Positions 51,689-60,090 of a stretch of 64,000 nt of DNA are shown piece after piece (within the stretch, counting starts at the first letter, position 1; each line of letters opens with the position of its first letter). The stretch spans positions 1,798,001 to 1,862,000 of the forward strand of contig NZ_CP048433.1 of the NCBI RefSeq assembly GCF_010509075.1, read 5' to 3'. This DNA is from Collinsella aerofaciens ATCC 25986 (lineage in GTDB: Bacteria > Actinomycetota > Coriobacteriia > Coriobacteriales > Coriobacteriaceae). Below the pieces are notes generated by a model that saw only the letters and a program-made list of their open reading frames with translations, did not search any database and was not told the DNA's origin. Made by a program: the position numbers and the translations under genes.

Positions 51689-51719
51689 TTGACATTAACT
51701 CTGCTTTAACTGGTACCAT
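51689..51719 (+). promoter_or_regulatory. Possible promoter of the DUF362 gene
   Basis: TTGACA at 51689-51694 and TACCAT at 51714-51719, with a 19-bp spacer, just downstream of the IS3 end. Spacing is longer than ideal. Confidence 0.45.
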
Positions 51720-51761
51720 CCCTTATGTCTGTAACGCCATATAGACCGAGGGGATAGATCT

Positions 51762-52967
51762 ATGACCGCAACTGCACCCGCAGCACCCGCTAAGGTGTAC
51801 TTCACCAACCTGCGCACGCATGCTCGCGAGAGCCAGCTCGACAAGCTCAAGCGCCTCATCCGTCACGCCGGTATCGAGCAGATCGACTTTGAGAACAAGT
51901 TCGTCGCCATCAAGATTCACTTTGGCGAGCTGGGCAACCTGAGCTTTTTGCGCCCCAACTACGCCCGCGCCGTCGCGGACGTCGTGAAGGAGCTGGGCGG
52001 CAAGCCCTTCCTCACCGACTGCAATACGCTCTATGTCGGTAGCCGCAAAAACGCGCTCGAGCACATCGATACCGCCTACCAGAACGGCTTTACCCCGTAT
52101 GCCACGGGCTGCCAGATCATCATTGCCGACGGCCTCAAGGGCACCGACGAGGCGCTCGTCCCGGTCGAGGGCGGCGAGTACGTGCACGAGGCCAAGATCG
52201 GTCAGGCGCTCATGGATGCCGATATCGTGATCAGCCTCACCCACTTTAAGGGTCATGAGCAGGCCGGTTTTGGCGGCGCCATGAAGAACCTGGGCATGGG
52301 AGGCGGCAGCCGTGCCGGCAAGATGGAGCAGCATGCCGCCGGCAAGCCGAACGTCGCGACCGAGCACTGCGTTGGCTGCCATGCCTGCGAAAAGATCTGC
52401 GCGCACAACGCTATCTCGTTCGACGGCACCCGCGAGCGCGAGCTTGCCAGCGGCGCTACTCGCACGGTGCACGTGGCTGCCATCGACCACGATCGCTGCG
52501 TGGGCTGCGGACGCTGCATTGCGGCATGCAACCAGGACTGCATCAAGCCCGGCTATGACGCCGCGGCCGACGTGCTCAACTGCAAGATCGCCGAGTATAC
52601 GAAGGCCGTCGTCGACGGCCGCCCGAGCTTCCACATCTCGCTTGCCATGGACATCAGTCCCAACTGCGACTGCCATCCCGAAAACGATACGCCTATCGTC
52701 AACGACATCGGCATGTTCGCGAGCTTCGACCCGGTCGCCATCGACCAGGCCTGCGCCGACGCCGTCATGGCGTCTGAGCCGCTGCCCAACACCGAGCTCA
52801 CCGATAGCGCGGCCAAGATGGAGCACAACCACGAGCATCTGGAGGGCGAGCAGGCCAAGGATCCCTTCTGCATCACGCATCCCGACACCGACTGGCGCGT
52901 GTGCATCGCGCACGCCGAGAAGATCGGCCTGGGCACGAGCAAGTACGAGCTCATCGAGGTCAAGTAG
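51762..52967 (+). CDS. DUF362-domain protein with two [4Fe-4S] clusters
   Basis: 401 residues. A DUF362 domain at both ends (FVAIKIHFGELGN, SLTHFKGHEQAGFGGAMKNL, MFASFDPVAIDQACADAV) surrounds a ferredoxin-type insert, CVGCHACEKICAHNA and CVGCGRCIAACNQDC. The function of this family is not settled; it is common in anaerobes and thought to be redox related. GAGGGGATAG precedes ATG51762. It is transcribed alone and ends at a terminator. Confidence 0.9.
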   Translation: MTATAPAAPAKVYFTNLRTHARESQLDKLKRLIRHAGIEQIDFENKFVAIKIHFGELGNLSFLRPNYARAVADVVKELGGKPFLTDCNTLYVGSRKNALEHIDTAYQNGFTPYATGCQIIIADGLKGTDEALVPVEGGEYVHEAKIGQALMDADIVISLTHFKGHEQAGFGGAMKNLGMGGGSRAGKMEQHAAGKPNVATEHCVGCHACEKICAHNAISFDGTRERELASGATRTVHVAAIDHDRCVGCGRCIAACNQDCIKPGYDAAADVLNCKIAEYTKAVVDGRPSFHISLAMDISPNCDCHPENDTPIVNDIGMFASFDPVAIDQACADAVMASEPLPNTELTDSAAKMEHNHEHLEGEQAKDPFCITHPDTDWRVCIAHAEKIGLGTSKYELIEVK

Positions 52968-53015
52968 CACCTAGCTATTAGACAAAACAAGCGCCTTTGT
53001 AGCACAACTGTTAGC

Positions 53016-53054
53016 AAAAGCCGCCCGTGAGCACAGTGCCCACGGGCGGCTTTT
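53016..53054. terminator. Bidirectional terminator
   Basis: AAAAGCCGCCCGTG pairs with CACGGGCGGCTTTT between two convergent genes. Confidence 0.88.
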
Positions 53055-53100
53055 CGGAAGTGCTAGGGGGTCAGATAGGCCAGTAAACCGTACTATTTGC

Positions 53101-54066
53101 CTAAAAATACTCGTCGAGGAAGTCGTCGACCGTGTTCCAGTAGAGTTCGGGGTCGACCTGCGCGCTCTTGGCGTGGGTGGCGCCATGGACGGTGAGCTTT
53201 TGCTTGACCTTGCTGGCGCACGCGTCGTAGTTTTGGTCGAGCATGCTGTACGGCACAAAGGTGTCTTGGTCACCGTGGATAAACAGCATGGGAACCGTCG
53301 CGCGCTTGAGCTGTTCCACGCTGCTCGCCTTATGAAAGTCGTAGCCCGCGCGCACGTTGCACACCAAGTTTGCTACATCGAGCAAGGGAAAGCTGGGCAG
53401 GCCGAACACGTCCTTGAGCTGCAGAGAAAACTCGTCCCAAACACTCGTATAACCGCAGTCCTCGATAATGCATTTCACGTTTGCGGGCAGAGGTTCCCCC
53501 GCGACGTTCATGGCGGTCGCCGCGCCCATGGATTCGCCAAAGACCAGGATGCGCGCCTTGGGGTCAGCCTGAACGATTCGCTCGATCCATGCGACGATGT
53601 CGAGGCGCTCGGGCCAGCCCATGCCGATATAGTCGCCGCCGGAGCGCTCGTGGGCGCGGGCGGCGGGTGCGAGTACGTTCATGCCACGGTCGTGGAAGCG
53701 TTTGGCGTATCGGGCCATACCGATGGGCTCGTTGGTATATCCATGCAGGCAGACGGCGTAGTCGTGCGTGCTCTCCGACGCAGCAAAATACCAGGCGGCA
53801 AGCTCGGTCCCGTCGTCCGCGGTGAGGTTGCTGCTCTTGCGGTTCTCTTTAAACCATGCCCGCGCCTCGGTATCCTCGGCATCCGGCTGCTCACCTTCTT
53901 TGTCGTTCTTGCTATCCTGCATCATCTTCATGGTGTATGGCGCGCGGGGATTCAGCGCGAAGTCAAACAGAAAGTTGCCGGCAAATCCGAGCAGCGCAAC
54001 GACAACCACCAGTGCAACGATGCCGGCTATCTTGAGCTTTCGATGGGAACGTGCGTTTTGAGCCAT
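53101..54066 (-). CDS. Membrane-anchored alpha/beta hydrolase
   Basis: 321 residues. One N-terminal TM helix (IAGIVALVVVVALLGFAGNF), then an alpha/beta hydrolase fold facing outside. CLHGYTNEPIGM gives the oxyanion region, GESMGAATA the nucleophile serine, HGDQDTFVP the acid and GATHAKS the histidine. It resembles the YfjL/BAAT-like S9 hydrolases of Gram-positives; the substrate is unknown. AGGAGA precedes ATG54066. Confidence 0.9.
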   Translation of the reverse strand: MAQNARSHRKLKIAGIVALVVVVALLGFAGNFLFDFALNPRAPYTMKMMQDSKNDKEGEQPDAEDTEARAWFKENRKSSNLTADDGTELAAWYFAASESTHDYAVCLHGYTNEPIGMARYAKRFHDRGMNVLAPAARAHERSGGDYIGMGWPERLDIVAWIERIVQADPKARILVFGESMGAATAMNVAGEPLPANVKCIIEDCGYTSVWDEFSLQLKDVFGLPSFPLLDVANLVCNVRAGYDFHKASSVEQLKRATVPMLFIHGDQDTFVPYSMLDQNYDACASKVKQKLTVHGATHAKSAQVDPELYWNTVDDFLDEYF

Positions 54067-54252
54067 GCGGTATTCTCCTATAAGATGTTAATACATCAAC
54101 ATTTAATGCAAGCGCATTATGGACGTTCGCCGTTGATGCGTCAACAGGCAAAGAATGGGTAAACAAAGGGTCACGTATGGTGCAAATTTCGCACGTACCT
54201 AGACGCTTTGATATAGTGTTGAGAACTCTTTACGTTGGAGGATGTAACCGGC

Positions 54253-54936
54253 ATGTCCGATTCGAGCGACAGTTCTAAGCCGCGACCCAAGACCGCGGTC
54301 GTTCCACACTACACAGTGGGTGAGGAGATCATGAACTCCGTCACCCATGGTGTCGGCTGCCTGCTGGGTATCGCGGGCCTGGTGCTCCTGATCGTATTCG
54401 CCGCCCTGCGCGGCGGAGGCCCGGCCCATATGGCCGCGGCGATTGTCTATGGCGTCAGCATTATCCTCGAATACCTAGCCTCCACGCTCTACCACGCGAT
54501 TCAGCCCGCGCGCGCCAAGCGCGTGTTTCGCATCATCGACCACAGCTGCATCTACCTGCTCATAGCCGGCAGCTATACGCCGTTTTGCCTCATCACGCTC
54601 GCAAACGACGGCGGCGCTGTGCTGTTCTTTGCCGTATGGGCCATCGCCATCATCGGCATCGCCCTCGAGTGCTTCCTACGCGAGCGCCAGCCGCATTGGG
54701 TAAGCGGCCTGGTCTACCTGCTGATGGGCTGGCTCGTTGTCTTTAAGCTGCCCGAACTTGTTGCGCTGCTCAACCCCGTGGCACTTGCCCTGCTCGCCGT
54801 CGGCGGCGTGTGCTACACCGCGGGCGTGCCGTTCTATATCGCCAAAAACGTGCGCTATCTGCACAGCGTGTTTCACCTGTGGGTGCTCGCCGGCAGCATC
54901 TTCCAGTTCATGGCGGTGATCCTCTTCGTAATCTAG
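54253..54936 (+). CDS. Hemolysin III / PAQR family membrane protein
   Basis: 227 residues with seven TM helices. The family's metal-binding motifs are present: a serine and histidine in ASTLYHAI, IIDHSCIYLLIAGSYTP, and the final HSVFHLWV histidines. Bacterial members (YqfA/TrhA type) influence membrane lipid and energy state. GGAGG at 54237-54241 is 11 nt from ATG54253; the TTG at 54235 would place this site inside the coding region. Confidence 0.92.
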   Translation: MSDSSDSSKPRPKTAVVPHYTVGEEIMNSVTHGVGCLLGIAGLVLLIVFAALRGGGPAHMAAAIVYGVSIILEYLASTLYHAIQPARAKRVFRIIDHSCIYLLIAGSYTPFCLITLANDGGAVLFFAVWAIAIIGIALECFLRERQPHWVSGLVYLLMGWLVVFKLPELVALLNPVALALLAVGGVCYTAGVPFYIAKNVRYLHSVFHLWVLAGSIFQFMAVILFVI

Positions 54937-55046
54937 CGACCACGCCTGCGCGCCCGCGTTCTCGTTTGGGCGCCGGTGCAATTGCCGTATCCGCCATCAA
55001 CGTTTTAACCTGACGTCCCGAATCTTGGAGGTTCGAGAAACTCCCG

Positions 55047-56420
55047 ATGGACATAACCATCTCCCTTATCACCACCCTCGTTTTGACCCTCATCAACGGC
55101 TACTTCTCTATGTCCGAGATGGCGCTCACCACGGCCAAGCGCGCCGTGTTGGAGCACGAGGCCGAGGAAGGCGACAAGCGCGCCGAGCGTGCCATTAAGC
55201 TGGCTGCCGACTCCGACCAGCTGCTCGCCACCATCCAGGTTGCCATTACGCTCGTGGGCTTCGCCTCGTCCGCCGTCGCCTCGACGAGTCTGTCCGACCC
55301 GCTCGCCACGTGGCTCATGAGCTTTGGCATCGCGCCGCTCTCCGCCATCGCGCGCGGCCTGGCGCCGGTCATCATCACCGTCGCGGTCGCCTTCGTGTCC
55401 ATCGTGATCGGCGAGCTCGTCCCCAAGCGCATCGGCCTGGCCAATGCCGAGGGCGTGTCCAAGCAGGTCGTGGGACCGTTGTCGTTTTTCCAAAAGATCG
55501 CCCGTCCGCTCGTGTGGCTGACCGGCGCCTGCTCCGATGGCCTGGCCCGCATCCTGCGCATCAAGAGCGCCGACGACCGCCAAAACGTCTCGGAAGAAGA
55601 GATCAAGTACATGGTCTCGGAGCAGGACGACCTGCTCGACGAGGAAAAGCGTATGATCCACGAGATCTTTGACTTGGGCGATACCGTTGCCCGCGAGGTC
55701 ATGGTGCCGCGCGTGGACACCACCATGTGCGAGGACGACGAGACGGTCGCCGACGTGCTGTCCACCATGCGCCAGACCGGCTTCAGCCGCATCCCCGTCT
55801 ATCACGAGGATCCCGACAACGTCGCCGGCATTGCGCACATCAAGGACCTGATCCAACCTGCGCTCGACGGCAAGGGTGACCAGCCCATCGCCGGCTTTTT
55901 GCGCGACGCCACCTTTGTGCCCGACACCAAGGACATCCTGCCGCTACTGTCCGAGATGCAGACCTCGCACGACCAGATCGTGGTGGTCGTGGACGAGTAC
56001 GGCGGCACGGCCGGCATTATCACCATCGAGGATATCGTCGAGGAGATCGTCGGCGAGATCGAGGACGAGTTCGACCCCGACAACAAGTATCTCACGCGCC
56101 TTTCGCGCCGCGAGTGGCTCGTTGATGGGCGTTTTTCGTGCGATGACGCGATTGAGCTTGGTTGGCCGCTCGAGGAAAGCGATGATTATGAGACCATCGC
56201 CGGCTGGATTTTGGAGCTTTGCGACTCGGTGCCCGACATCGGAGAGGTGTTTGAGGTCGCGGGGTACAAGTTTAAAGTTCAGTCGATGCGTGGCCAGCGC
56301 ATCTCGCTCATTCGCGTGATCGCTCCGGCCGAAACCGATAAGAAGGATTCCGAGTCTTCGGCAGAGAAGCCGGCGGCGTCGGGTGCGGGCTCTGTGGATC
56401 CGCACGATGGCGACGAGTAG
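55047..56420 (+). CDS. CNNM/HlyC-CorC family protein with CBS pair
   Basis: 457 residues. The CNNM/DUF21 membrane domain (about 1-185) has INGYFSMSEMALTTAKR and VIGELVPKRIGLANAE. The CBS pair (about 205-335) has DEYGGTAGIITIEDIVEEIV. The CorC_HlyC domain closes the fold (WLVDGRFSCDDAIELG). The family is linked to Mg2+/Co2+ transport or sensing. The acidic/Ala-rich tail is probably disordered. The nearest GGAGG (55027-55031) is far from ATG55047, so translation initiation may be weak or the start uncertain. Confidence 0.92.
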   Translation: MDITISLITTLVLTLINGYFSMSEMALTTAKRAVLEHEAEEGDKRAERAIKLAADSDQLLATIQVAITLVGFASSAVASTSLSDPLATWLMSFGIAPLSAIARGLAPVIITVAVAFVSIVIGELVPKRIGLANAEGVSKQVVGPLSFFQKIARPLVWLTGACSDGLARILRIKSADDRQNVSEEEIKYMVSEQDDLLDEEKRMIHEIFDLGDTVAREVMVPRVDTTMCEDDETVADVLSTMRQTGFSRIPVYHEDPDNVAGIAHIKDLIQPALDGKGDQPIAGFLRDATFVPDTKDILPLLSEMQTSHDQIVVVVDEYGGTAGIITIEDIVEEIVGEIEDEFDPDNKYLTRLSRREWLVDGRFSCDDAIELGWPLEESDDYETIAGWILELCDSVPDIGEVFEVAGYKFKVQSMRGQRISLIRVIAPAETDKKDSESSAEKPAASGAGSVDPHDGDE

Positions 56421-56444
56421 GGCAAGGAAGAGTAGGGGAGAGTT

Positions 56445-57278
56445 ATGGCAGGCCTGTTCAACATCCTTAAGGTCACCGTCAGCGAGGACAAGATCTGCGC
56501 GCATGTGCTGGTGAACCCCGGCATGCCGCTCATGACCTCGGAGGATATCGAGGCCACGGCGCGCGTGTATTACCTGGTGCCGGCGATTGCCAAGCACCTG
56601 TGCCTGGGTGATTCCGGTCGCGAGTTCCAGGACTGCATGGGCCAGACCGAGCTCTGCCACCTGCTGGAGCACGTGACGGTTGAGCTCATGAACGAGACCG
56701 GTCTTGCCGGTAGCATCTCGTGCGGCCGCACGCGCGTAAGCGAGCACGACGAGCGCGTCTTTGAGGTTGAGCTTTCGTGCCCCGATGACGCACTGGCCAT
56801 TGGTGCGCTGTCGTCGGCCACCTTTATGATGGACTGGGCGTACCTGCACGCCGACCAGCCTGCCCCCGACGTGGAAGGCACGGTCGCGGGTCTGCGCAAC
56901 CTGGTGTTGGGCATGCGCGCCGAGGCCGAGGGCAAGGATCCTCACGAGGCCGTCGCCGCTGCGAACGGCGAAGATGCTGCCGAGGACGAGGGCGCTGACG
57001 AGGGCGATGTGCCGGTCGACGCCGAGCCCGTTGCCGATGCGACCGCCGGGCCCGTTCCCACCGAGCCCCAGGGCGTCCCCAACTTTGACGACGAGCCCCA
57101 GGTGGCGATTGATACCGAGGGCGCGGTTGCCGAGAACCACGAGGCCTCCGCTGCCGTCTTTGGCGGTGCGGCGACGATTCCGGCAGGACCTGCGCATGAG
57201 GGCGGCCTGCCGCTCGTGGACGGCGCCGGCGAGGACCCGGGTGCCACGGTGACCATGCCAGCTATGCCTCAGGAGTAG
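56445..57278 (+). CDS. Protein resembling the N-terminal domain of cyanophycin synthetase, with acidic tail
   Basis: 277 residues. About residues 25-135 contain LCHLLEHVTVELMNETGLAG, then CGRTRVSEHDERVFEVEL, matching in order the HVVEHxxLELQ...GRTR...VxxEY pattern of the CphA N-terminal domain as I remember it. The ATP-grasp and ligase domains are absent. From residue 155 the protein is Ala/Asp/Glu-rich and probably disordered. It follows the CNNM gene by 24 bp and may be cotranscribed. I do not know its function; it might bind peptides or polymers. Confidence 0.6.
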   Translation: MAGLFNILKVTVSEDKICAHVLVNPGMPLMTSEDIEATARVYYLVPAIAKHLCLGDSGREFQDCMGQTELCHLLEHVTVELMNETGLAGSISCGRTRVSEHDERVFEVELSCPDDALAIGALSSATFMMDWAYLHADQPAPDVEGTVAGLRNLVLGMRAEAEGKDPHEAVAAANGEDAAEDEGADEGDVPVDAEPVADATAGPVPTEPQGVPNFDDEPQVAIDTEGAVAENHEASAAVFGGAATIPAGPAHEGGLPLVDGAGEDPGATVTMPAMPQE

Positions 57279-57414
57279 GCCTACGCGTTTATCACCATCA
57301 CGTACCTGCGCCTTTGCCGTACGCAGATGAGCGGAGCGGCAAGTGATGCGCTGCGGGTATAATGGACAGCATTCAAACGGTGGGCACCGACGTGCCCGCA
57401 GGAGAGGAATGATC

Positions 57415-57804
57415 ATGGGTAAGACTTTCAGCTTTGTCTCCGGCGCACTTTTTGGTGCCGCTGCCGGCGCTATTGTCGGCGTTGCTCTGGCCCCGCGCTC
57501 GGGCGCCGAGACCCGCGCCATGGCTGCCGATATCGCCAACGACGCCTGGGACAATATGCGCGACACCTACGAGCACAGCGCCGAGGAGGCCCGTGCTGCG
57601 GTGAATGACTTTGGCCCGATGGTCGATGCCAAGACCGACGACCTGCGCGCTAAGGTTGACCTGGCCCGCGAGCGCATGGACCAGCTGCGCGAGCAGCTCA
57701 ACGACGCCATTTCGGGCGGCAACGTGACGCCTGCCGCCGACGTCGTGGTCGAGAACGCCGTCGAGGCTGATACCGAGGCTGCGGAGCCCTCGACCGAGGC
57801 ATAA
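57415..57804 (+). CDS. YtxH-domain protein
   Basis: 129 residues. A Gly/Ala-rich hydrophobic N-terminus (FVSGALFGAAAGAIVGVALAP) with RSGAETR is the YtxH signature. A long charged helix follows (about 40-100). Such proteins are small, envelope-linked and of unknown role. GGAGAGG is 7 nt before ATG57415; ATG57409 is nearly adjacent to it. It overlaps the PRC-barrel gene by 1 bp (TAATG). Confidence 0.85.
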   Translation: MGKTFSFVSGALFGAAAGAIVGVALAPRSGAETRAMAADIANDAWDNMRDTYEHSAEEARAAVNDFGPMVDAKTDDLRAKVDLARERMDQLREQLNDAISGGNVTPAADVVVENAVEADTEAAEPSTEA

Positions 57805-58559
57805 TGCGCGCCGGGGATTTTGTCGGCGCCAAGATTTATCGCAAGCCTACCGAGGACAAGCGCACCAAAAAGGACGGCACGCCGCGCAGCCCTAAAAAGC
57901 TCGGAAAGATTCACTTTCCGGTCTTTACCCCGGGCGGTACGCGCGTGGTCGGCTTTATGGTCCGTCAGTCCGATATCGCGGGCATGATCGAGCGCCCCGA
58001 TCGATTCGTAGCGCTCGACGCCATTGGTGTCTACGAGGGCGCCATTGCGGTCGATGACGTCAAGGACACGTACGATGCCGCCGCTGCCAAGCGCCTCGAC
58101 ATCAACCTGGACGATTGCATCATCTGGGTCGGTATGGACGTGCGCACGGAATCAGGCGACGTCGTGGGCTATTGCTCGGACGTTGAGTTCAAGCCACGCT
58201 CGGGCATCGTGCAGGCATTCTATGTGACCGCCGGTGCTGCTTCGAGTGTTTTGGTTGGTGACACGCAGGTGCCGCCGACGATGCTGCGCGGCTATGCGGA
58301 CGGCGCGATGATTGTTTCGGACGAGGTCAAGTCGCTCGGGTATTCGGGCGGCGCCGCCGCAAAGGCTGCCGAGGCAAGCGTCGTGGTGGGCGACAAGGTC
58401 AAAAAGGGCGCCAAGGTGCTCGACGACAAGGGATCGGTTGCCGTGGACAAGGGCAGTCGCGCACTGGGCAAGCAGCTCGGCAAGACGCGCGGCATGTTCA
58501 AGGCCTTTAAGGACGAATACCAAAAGGCGAGCGGAGGCTCGTCAAAAGCTACAAAATAG
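57804..58559 (+). CDS. PRC-barrel domain protein
   Basis: 251 residues. Two PRC-barrel-like segments: GKIHFPVFTPGGTRVVGFMV (about 32-90) and WVGMDVRTESGDVVGYCSDV (about 112-180). A Lys/Gly-rich tail follows (DKVKKGAKVLDDKGSVAVDK). PRC-barrels bind RNA or proteins at the membrane or ribosome. It is translationally coupled to the YtxH gene, so the two may act together. Confidence 0.82.
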   Translation: MRAGDFVGAKIYRKPTEDKRTKKDGTPRSPKKLGKIHFPVFTPGGTRVVGFMVRQSDIAGMIERPDRFVALDAIGVYEGAIAVDDVKDTYDAAAAKRLDINLDDCIIWVGMDVRTESGDVVGYCSDVEFKPRSGIVQAFYVTAGAASSVLVGDTQVPPTMLRGYADGAMIVSDEVKSLGYSGGAAAKAAEASVVVGDKVKKGAKVLDDKGSVAVDKGSRALGKQLGKTRGMFKAFKDEYQKASGGSSKATK

Positions 58560-58580
58560 CGACGTACCAAATGATGGGAG

Positions 58581-58610
58581 GCAAGCCGGAGACCTGTTGC
58601 TCCGGCTTGC
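58581..58610 (+). terminator. Terminator-like hairpin
   Basis: GCAAGCCGGAG pairs with CTCCGGCTTGC; the tail TGTGTTTATG is weak. Confidence 0.7.
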
Positions 58611-58631
58611 TGTGTTTATGGGGGAGGGCAC

Positions 58632-60038
58632 ATGCGCCAAAACGGATCCAACTTAAACGGGCGTTCGGGTGCGCGTCCGACGGCGCGCCGCGACCTGGGG
58701 CAGCTGCCCAGCGGTCAGCGCAAGCGTCACCGTAAGCCCGGCGCGATGTATCTCAACCATAGCCGCGGCTTTAGCGACCGCAGCGCTCGCATCGGCAACA
58801 GCCGTACGCCCCGTCGTTCGTCTCGCCTGCCCTATGCGCTCATTGCCGTGGGTTGTGCGCTCGTGCTGTTTATCGCTGCCGTCGTGGGCTACGTCAACCG
58901 CAGTGTGGACGTGGAGCTCAACGGCCAGAAGACCGCGGTGCGTGTGGGCTCTACGCTGCAGAATCTCATCGACGACCAGGAGTTGACTGACACCTACGAC
59001 GCAGGCGACCTGCTGGCCGTCGATGACAGCGTGCTCAAGCGCCATGGGGGCGAAAAGCTGTCGGTGAAGGTCGACGGCAAGCGCGTGAAGCAGGGCAAAT
59101 GGGACAGCCGCGAGCTTGAGGGCGGCGAGAAGGTGACGGTCAAGGATGGCCGTAACACCTACGAGAAGCACGAGGTTCAGGCTACGGTTATCGAGCCCAA
59201 GCTCAAGGTCGAGGGTACGGGCGCTATCGAGTATGTGCAGACGTGGGGTGTCCAGGGCCGCTCCGAGGTGTGGGTTGGTGAGCAGTCGGGCAAGACGCAA
59301 GACCGCGGCGAGGTTGTGCCCGCCACCGATTGCGTCGTTGCGTGCGCCAGCGTGGCGCCCAAGGGTAACGAAAAGTATGTGGCGCTGACGTTTGACGAGG
59401 GTCCGAGCGGCGCTACCAAGCAGATCTTGCAGGTGCTCAAGGAAAAGGGCGTCACCGCGACGTTCTTCCTTTCGGGCGATGCGGTCGAGGCCTCGCCTGC
59501 CACGGCCAAGGCGATTGTCGATGCTGGGTGCGAGATCGGATCCAACAGCTATAGCGACGATTCGCTCAAGGGTCAGGACCGTGAGGCGGTACGCGAACAG
59601 ATCACGAAAGGCACCGACGCGATTAAGTCGGCGACCGGCGTGAAGACGATGCTGCTGCGTGCTCCCTACGCTGCCTTTGACGAGCAAAACTGGATTGATG
59701 CGATGGACCTGGTCTCCGCCGTGGTCTCGTGGAATATCGACTCGGGCGACTGGCTGCTCAACGGTGCCGACGAACAGGTCTCGACGGTGCTCGATTCGGT
59801 GACGCCGGGCAATATCGTGCTGCTCACCGATAGAGACGAATGCGCCGAGCAGACACTCGAGGCGCTGCCGCAGATTATCGACGGCCTTGTCGCCGACGGC
59901 TACAAGATCGTGACGCTCAGCGACCTGGTCAAGACAGACACGTCGCTGAGCAAAAAGCTCACCTCGTTGACGAAGGTCGCCATGCCCAAGGACGCCGTGT
60001 TCCCCCAACTTGCCGAGGACGACGACACCGCAGAGTAG
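58632..60038 (+). CDS. Membrane-anchored NodB-like (polysaccharide deacetylase fold) protein lacking metal ligands
   Basis: 468 residues. A long basic inner N-terminus (about 1-65), one TM helix (YALIAVGCALVLFIAAVVGY), a DUF348/ubiquitin-like segment (about 95-185), then a NodB fold (about 250-440). Motif 1 is TFDEG instead of TFDDG. Motif 2 is SNSYSDDSL where HxxxH normally binds metal. Motif 3 RAPYA is kept. The motif 5 histidine is replaced (LLTDRD). It is therefore probably not a metal-dependent deacetylase. It might bind peptidoglycan. GGGGAGGG precedes ATG58632. Confidence 0.85.
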   Translation: MRQNGSNLNGRSGARPTARRDLGQLPSGQRKRHRKPGAMYLNHSRGFSDRSARIGNSRTPRRSSRLPYALIAVGCALVLFIAAVVGYVNRSVDVELNGQKTAVRVGSTLQNLIDDQELTDTYDAGDLLAVDDSVLKRHGGEKLSVKVDGKRVKQGKWDSRELEGGEKVTVKDGRNTYEKHEVQATVIEPKLKVEGTGAIEYVQTWGVQGRSEVWVGEQSGKTQDRGEVVPATDCVVACASVAPKGNEKYVALTFDEGPSGATKQILQVLKEKGVTATFFLSGDAVEASPATAKAIVDAGCEIGSNSYSDDSLKGQDREAVREQITKGTDAIKSATGVKTMLLRAPYAAFDEQNWIDAMDLVSAVVSWNIDSGDWLLNGADEQVSTVLDSVTPGNIVLLTDRDECAEQTLEALPQIIDGLVADGYKIVTLSDLVKTDTSLSKKLTSLTKVAMPKDAVFPQLAEDDDTAE

Positions 60039-60090
60039 TTATTGGGTAGTCATTTAAGAACGTCCCCAATGACTATGTCAAAGAACGTCC

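Noticed and set aside
55013-55046. IS3 remnant before the CNNM gene (ACGTCCCGAATCTTGG and GGTTCGAGAAA resemble pieces of the IS3 ends)
   Set aside because: Two short matches in the wrong arrangement; they may be chance. It would need a genome-wide comparison to support.
58632-60038. Active peptidoglycan deacetylase
   Set aside because: The metal-binding histidines and the second Asp of the catalytic motif are missing, so I call it NodB-like only.
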